Shown here: piece after piece, positions 15,901-18,818 of the stretch | Numbering within the stretch: position 1 is the first letter of the stretch | Layout of the letters: every line of letters starts with the position of its first letter | Assembly: GCA_002403105.1 (NCBI GenBank) | Contig: DHHD01000010.1 | Span: 1-18,818 of the forward strand | Length of the DNA: 18,818 nt | Source of the DNA: Anaerolineaceae bacterium UBA4781 | Lineage (GTDB): Bacteria; Chloroflexota; Anaerolineae; Anaerolineales; Anaerolineaceae | Reading direction: 5' to 3' | The notes under the pieces: model-generated | Databases searched by the model: none | What the model saw: only the letters and a program-made list of their open reading frames with translations | What the model was told of the DNA's origin: nothing | Program-made: the position numbers and the translations under genes

Positions 15901-16132
15901 GTATTTTATTGGATATACTCGGGACTTAATCGTCCTATTGTTCAGGATTAAGGCAGTTTTTGGAAATTGGAACTACTCCTAAGGGAGTATATGGGAAAAC
16001 CGTACAATTTGAGGTTGTTAAATCTGATCGAAGAGTGTTTTGTTTAATCAAACATTTTAGATTTAATTAAACCCATCCTAATAGGAAATAGCCGCCATTT
16101 TCAGCCTTAACCTGATCGGTTAAGGTTTTTTT
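15901..16132 (+). ncRNA. Structured leader or independent small RNA upstream of recX
   Basis: The segment has no open frame but many complementary arms. Hairpin 1 pairs CTTAATC 15925-15931 with GATTAAG 15946-15952, with an alternative inner TCCT/AGGA stem. Hairpin 2 pairs TACTCC 15974-15979 with GGAGTA 15984-15989 over a TAAG loop and is enclosed by AAATTG 15964-15969 with CAATTT 16005-16010. Hairpin 3 pairs TTAAATCT 16018-16025 with AGATTTAA 16059-16066, with an inner TGTTT/AAACA stem at 16041-16054. A terminator closes the segment. It starts behind a -10 box and ends at the recX ATG. I do not recognise a known riboswitch, T-box, 6S, SRP or RNase P consensus. It is either an attenuating leader for recX-rny or a separate RNA sharing the terminator. 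Confidence 0.5.
16105..16132 (+). terminator. Intrinsic terminator abutting the recX start codon
   Basis: A perfect 8-bp stem (CCTTAACC 16105-16112 with GGTTAAGG 16118-16125), a 5-nt loop and seven T at 16126-16132 end exactly where the recX ATG begins. The 3' arm contains TAAGG, seven bases before the ATG, the only candidate ribosome binding site for recX, so the same hairpin could stop transcription or hide the binding site. The 5' arm (GCCTTAA 16104-16110) is complementary to TTAAGGC 15948-15954 in hairpin 1. Confidence 0.85.
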
Positions 16133-16798
16133 ATGAATAAAAGAATAATTACTGGAATCGAACAACAGAAGAAAAATCCAAATCGAGTAAATATCTATCT
16201 GGATGAACAGTTTGCTTTTGGTCTTTATAAAGCAAATGCTTTGCATTTAAAAATAGGGGAAGCATTAGATGAACCAACCATTCAAGCTCTCAAACAGACT
16301 GACACAATTGAAGAAGCTTACCAAAAAGCGTTACGGCTTTTAAACATTCGCCCACGTAGCGAACATGAAATACGATCGAGATTGCAGGGATATGGCTTTG
16401 TGGATGAGATCATTGATCCGGTAGTTGCCATTCTGCTCGAAAAAGAATATTTGAACGATCAGCAATTTGCTGCTGAATGGGTGGAGAATCGCACTGCATT
16501 TCGCCCCAGGGGAAAGCGGCTGCTGCGAATGGAATTAATGAAAAAACATGTGGATGAAGAAGAGATTCAAACCGCTCTGGAAGCCCTACCGGAAGAAGGC
16601 CAGCTTGTGCGTGAAGCTGCTAAAAAATATAGCAACAGATTAAAAGGGTTGGATGAAAGTACTTTTAAAAAGAGATTATATGGATTTTTGGTTCGACGCG
16701 GATTTGCATACGATGATATCAAACCAATCTTAGATGAAGTATGGGAGGAAAACGCACGATTAAATTCTTTAGAAAACGAGGTATTAAAAAATGAGTGA
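16133..16798 (+). CDS. recX: Regulatory protein RecX
   Basis: RecX binds RecA filaments and limits recombinase activity. The 221 residues show the typical start (I-T-G-I-E-Q-Q-K-K-N-P-N-R-V-N-I-Y-L-D), the helical three-helix repeats with R-P-R-S-E-H-E-I-R-S-R-L at about 72-83, and L-N-D-Q-Q-F-A near 112-118. Length is usual for RecX. The ATG directly follows the T-tract of a terminator, with TAAGG in the hairpin arm as the only SD-like element. The 3' end overlaps rny by 8 bases (ATGAGTGA), so the two are translationally coupled. There is no recA in the window. Confidence 0.93.
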   Translation: MNKRIITGIEQQKKNPNRVNIYLDEQFAFGLYKANALHLKIGEALDEPTIQALKQTDTIEEAYQKALRLLNIRPRSEHEIRSRLQGYGFVDEIIDPVVAILLEKEYLNDQQFAAEWVENRTAFRPRGKRLLRMELMKKHVDEEEIQTALEALPEEGQLVREAAKKYSNRLKGLDESTFKKRLYGFLVRRGFAYDDIKPILDEVWEENARLNSLENEVLKNE

Positions 16799-18311
16799 AC
16801 CAGTACGCATACTTATTGAAATAGGTGGTGCAGTGATTCTGGCTGTTGTTTTTGGAATACTGATCGGGAAAGCCAGAACAAAACAAATCACCCAAAAAAG
16901 TGAGCAATTAATTCAAGAAAGTCGTGAAGCAGCTCGAGAAATTGAACTGAAAGCTCGGGATGCTGCGTTGGTAATGAAGCAGGAAGCGGAAGCAGAGATC
17001 AGCCGCCGACGCACAGAGCTTTCACACGAAGAAGATCGCATTCAAAATCGACGCACAGGCCTTGACCAACGCTATGAGCGCATTGAGCAGCGTGAAGTGA
17101 CTTTGAATAAACGCCAAAGTGCAGTCGATAAACGCATGAATGAAATTGAAACACTTTACCAGCAAGAAATTGAAAAATTGCAGCAAATTTCGGGCATTAC
17201 CAACGAACAAGCCAAACAGATGCTGCTGCAGGAAGTGGAGAAAGAAAGTCGTGGCGATATGGCACGTATCTATCGCCAGATCGAATCAGAAGCACGCGCC
17301 GAAGGTGATAAACGCGCCCGTCAGATCATCACAGAGTCCATCCAACGCGTGGCGGCTGATCAGGTAGCTCAGATCACATCTTCGACCGTTTCTCTGCCCA
17401 ATGAAGAAATGAAAGGCAGAATCGTTGGTCGAAACGGGCGCAACATTCGCGCATTCGAACAAGCTGCGGGAGTGGATGTGATCGTAGATGACACACCCGA
17501 AGCGGTTACGATCTCCTGTTTTGATCCAACCCGCCGAGAGATCGCGCGCCGTTCTCTGCAGCGTTTGATCGATGATGGGCGTATCCACCCTGCGCATATT
17601 GAAAAGATACTGGCAGAAGAAAAGAAGGAAGTTGAAAAGATCATTGAAGCGGCCGGTGAAGAAGCCGCCTTTGATGCAGGTGTGCCCGGATTGCCACCAC
17701 AGGTATTGACCATGCTCGGAAGGCTAAAATTCCGCACATCATTCGGGCAAAACCAGCTTTCGCATTCCGTAGAAACCGCTCGAATCGCAGCTTTAATTGC
17801 ATCCGAACTAGGCGGAGATGTGGAAATTGCGAAAGCCGCCGGTTTGCTGCATGATATCGGAAAAGCCATGGACCACAACGTAGAAGGCACGCATGCTCAA
17901 ATCGGAGCTGATTTCTGCAAACGGAACCGCGTGAATGAGGCAGTGGTAAATGCCATTGCGAGCCACCACCATGAAACAGAGCAGACAACCCTTGAAGCGG
18001 TCATCTGTGAAGCAGCGGATGCAATCTCAGGTGCACGCCCTGGCGCTCGAAGAGAGAACCTGGAACAGTACATCAAACGATTGAAAACGCTGGAAGAAAT
18101 GGCGAATTCGTATGAAGGTGTCAGCCAGGCATACGCCATTCAAGCCGGGCGCGAAGTGCGTATTATTGTTGAGCCAGAAAAGATCGATGATCTGGAAGCC
18201 ACAAGATTGGCAAGAGATATAGCCAAAAACATTGAAGAAACCATGCAGTACCCCGGTCAGATCAGGGTCACCGTGATCCGCGAAATGCGCGCAGTTGATT
18301 TTGCAAAATAG
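16791..18311 (+). CDS. rny: Ribonuclease Y
   Basis: This membrane-anchored endoribonuclease starts mRNA decay in many bacteria lacking RNase E. The 506 residues contain an N-terminal membrane helix (about 7-26), a long charged coiled coil (about 30-190), a KH RNA-binding domain with G-R-I-V-G-R-N-G-R-N-I-R at 209-220, and an HD domain with the metal-binding pair His354-Asp355 in L-L-H-D-I-G-K. All parts are intact and the length is typical. GAGG, about eight bases before the ATG within recX, serves as SD. It ends 24 nt before a strong terminator. Confidence 0.97.
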   Translation: MSEPVRILIEIGGAVILAVVFGILIGKARTKQITQKSEQLIQESREAAREIELKARDAALVMKQEAEAEISRRRTELSHEEDRIQNRRTGLDQRYERIEQREVTLNKRQSAVDKRMNEIETLYQQEIEKLQQISGITNEQAKQMLLQEVEKESRGDMARIYRQIESEARAEGDKRARQIITESIQRVAADQVAQITSSTVSLPNEEMKGRIVGRNGRNIRAFEQAAGVDVIVDDTPEAVTISCFDPTRREIARRSLQRLIDDGRIHPAHIEKILAEEKKEVEKIIEAAGEEAAFDAGVPGLPPQVLTMLGRLKFRTSFGQNQLSHSVETARIAALIASELGGDVEIAKAAGLLHDIGKAMDHNVEGTHAQIGADFCKRNRVNEAVVNAIASHHHETEQTTLEAVICEAADAISGARPGARRENLEQYIKRLKTLEEMANSYEGVSQAYAIQAGREVRIIVEPEKIDDLEATRLARDIAKNIEETMQYPGQIRVTVIREMRAVDFAK

Positions 18312-18335
18312 CTGCTGAAAATCGATTAAATAATT

Positions 18336-18371
18336 GCAGGCATCTGAAATCCTCGGATGCCTGCTTTTTTT
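18336..18371 (+). terminator. Intrinsic terminator after rny
   Basis: GCAGGCATC at 18336-18344 pairs with GATGCCTGC at 18356-18364; the stem extends inward by a T-G wobble and two more pairs around loop 18348-18352. Seven T follow at 18365-18371. It lies between the rny stop and the convergent hydrolase stop and may act weakly in the other direction too. Confidence 0.92.
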
Positions 18372-18372
18372 A

Positions 18373-18818
18373 TCAATCAACAAGGAACGGATTATGGCTG
18401 CGTTCTTCCGCTACGGTGGTGGCGGGGCCATGCCCGCAGAGCAGAGCGGTAGAATCAGGCAGTGAGAGTATGTTTTCACGAATGCTGTGGAGCAATGCAT
18501 CTGCATCGGCATAGGAAAGATCTGTTCTGCCAATACTATGATAAAAGATCAAATCTCCGCAAAATGCAGATTGCTGTTCTTTCCAATACAGCGTTACATG
18601 CCCGGGAGTATGCCCCGGGGTGTGGCGGACTTCAATAATGGAATCTCCAAATGAAAGGGGCTGAGCCTGCTCGAAAAACGCAGTCGGTTTTGCGCGGGGG
18701 TCAAAATCGAAACCAAAATCACGGGCGCCTGCTCCCGATTCCCAGAGGGGTAAATCAGCGGGATGAAGATACAGAGGTATATTCAGTTCCCATTCGTGAA
18801 GCAGTTGATAAACCCCGG
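18373..18818 (-). CDS. Metallo-beta-lactamase-fold hydrolase, 5'-truncated by the window edge
   Basis: Reading the - strand from 18816 gives an open frame of 147 residues to a TGA at 18373-18375; the start lies beyond the window. Features of a glyoxalase-II/YcbL-type MBL hydrolase C-terminal half are clear: H-T-P-G-H-T-P-G-H with the third metal-site His, F-C-G-D-L-I-F with the bridging Asp, G-R-T-D-L, and the closing C-G-H-G-P-A-T-T with the last metal His, then E-E-R-x-H-N-P-F. These enzymes cleave thioesters such as S-lactoylglutathione or related substrates; the exact substrate cannot be told. The N-terminal HxHxDH motif is off the window. It converges on rny, with the terminator between them. 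Confidence 0.92.
   Translation of the reverse strand, partial: GVYQLLHEWELNIPLYLHPADLPLWESGAGARDFGFDFDPRAKPTAFFEQAQPLSFGDSIIEVRHTPGHTPGHVTLYWKEQQSAFCGDLIFYHSIGRTDLSYADADALLHSIRENILSLPDSTALLCGHGPATTVAEERSHNPFLVD

Noticed and set aside
16024..16035. Hammerhead-like CTGATCGAAG in the recX leader
   Set aside because: The catalytic core CUGANGA is not matched, and the flanking three-stem arrangement with a GAAA strand is missing.
15901..16132. 6S RNA, SRP RNA, T-box or cobalamin riboswitch identity for the leader
   Set aside because: The segment folds as separate hairpins rather than a 6S rod, and the conserved SRP, T-box and cobalamin consensus strings are not present.
17369..17890. Long open frame on the - strand inside rny (173 codons)
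   Set aside because: It lies wholly within an intact, clearly homologous rny, has no recognisable domain, and its Ser/Arg-rich composition is what the reverse complement of rny codons gives.

Overview
The window reads as a chromosomal segment of moderate GC with dense, mostly uninterrupted genes. It most likely comes from a Chloroflexota bacterium of the Anaerolineae type. This is an inference from gene style: a Thr/Pro-linked lipoprotein ending in a G-C-N-W-L-G-V-G-G domain, an InhA/M6-like secreted metalloprotease, a TgpA-like membrane transglutaminase and an RNase Y (rny) gene directly behind recX. No rRNA or other taxonomic marker is present, so the assignment is tentative. I see no mobile element, CRISPR array, tRNA or rRNA.

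Left block (1-2618, + strand): the 3' part of argS, then a gene for a P-loop protein of the cyclic 2,3-diphosphoglycerate synthetase/COG2403 type. It is closed by a perfect 15-bp terminator hairpin at 2628-2665. Second block (2681-9425, + strand): six tightly spaced genes that could be one operon. They are obg, nadD, a lipoprotein, a Wzz-like chain-length protein, a Wzy/WaaL-like O-antigen polymerase or ligase, and a secreted zinc metalloprotease with a TTG start. It joins two housekeeping genes to a small cell-surface polysaccharide module.

Middle block (9435-13107): a short YtxH-like membrane protein (- strand), a divergent TgpA-like transglutaminase (+ strand) and a degenerate PfkB-family kinase (- strand) whose 3' end overlaps the transglutaminase gene. 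The kinase is the last of four - strand genes running from 15785 to 12070: a large polytopic GT-C-like membrane protein, two small membrane proteins and the kinase.

Right block (15786-18818): the only intergenic stretch over 300 bases (15786-16132) carries divergent promoters. On the + strand it holds a leader of about 230 nt full of hairpins, ending in an intrinsic terminator whose T-tract touches the recX start codon. A segment in the first hairpin is complementary to the terminator's 5' arm, so a terminator/antiterminator switch controlling recX-rny is possible. recX and rny overlap by 8 bases and are followed by a strong terminator. The window ends inside a - strand metallo-beta-lactamase-fold hydrolase gene.

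The item most worth pursuing is the structured recX-rny leader. Next are the repeated -10 boxes lying 6-10 nt before start codons (candidate leaderless transcripts), the PfkB-like protein with an altered GAGD motif, and the polysaccharide/protease module behind obg-nadD.
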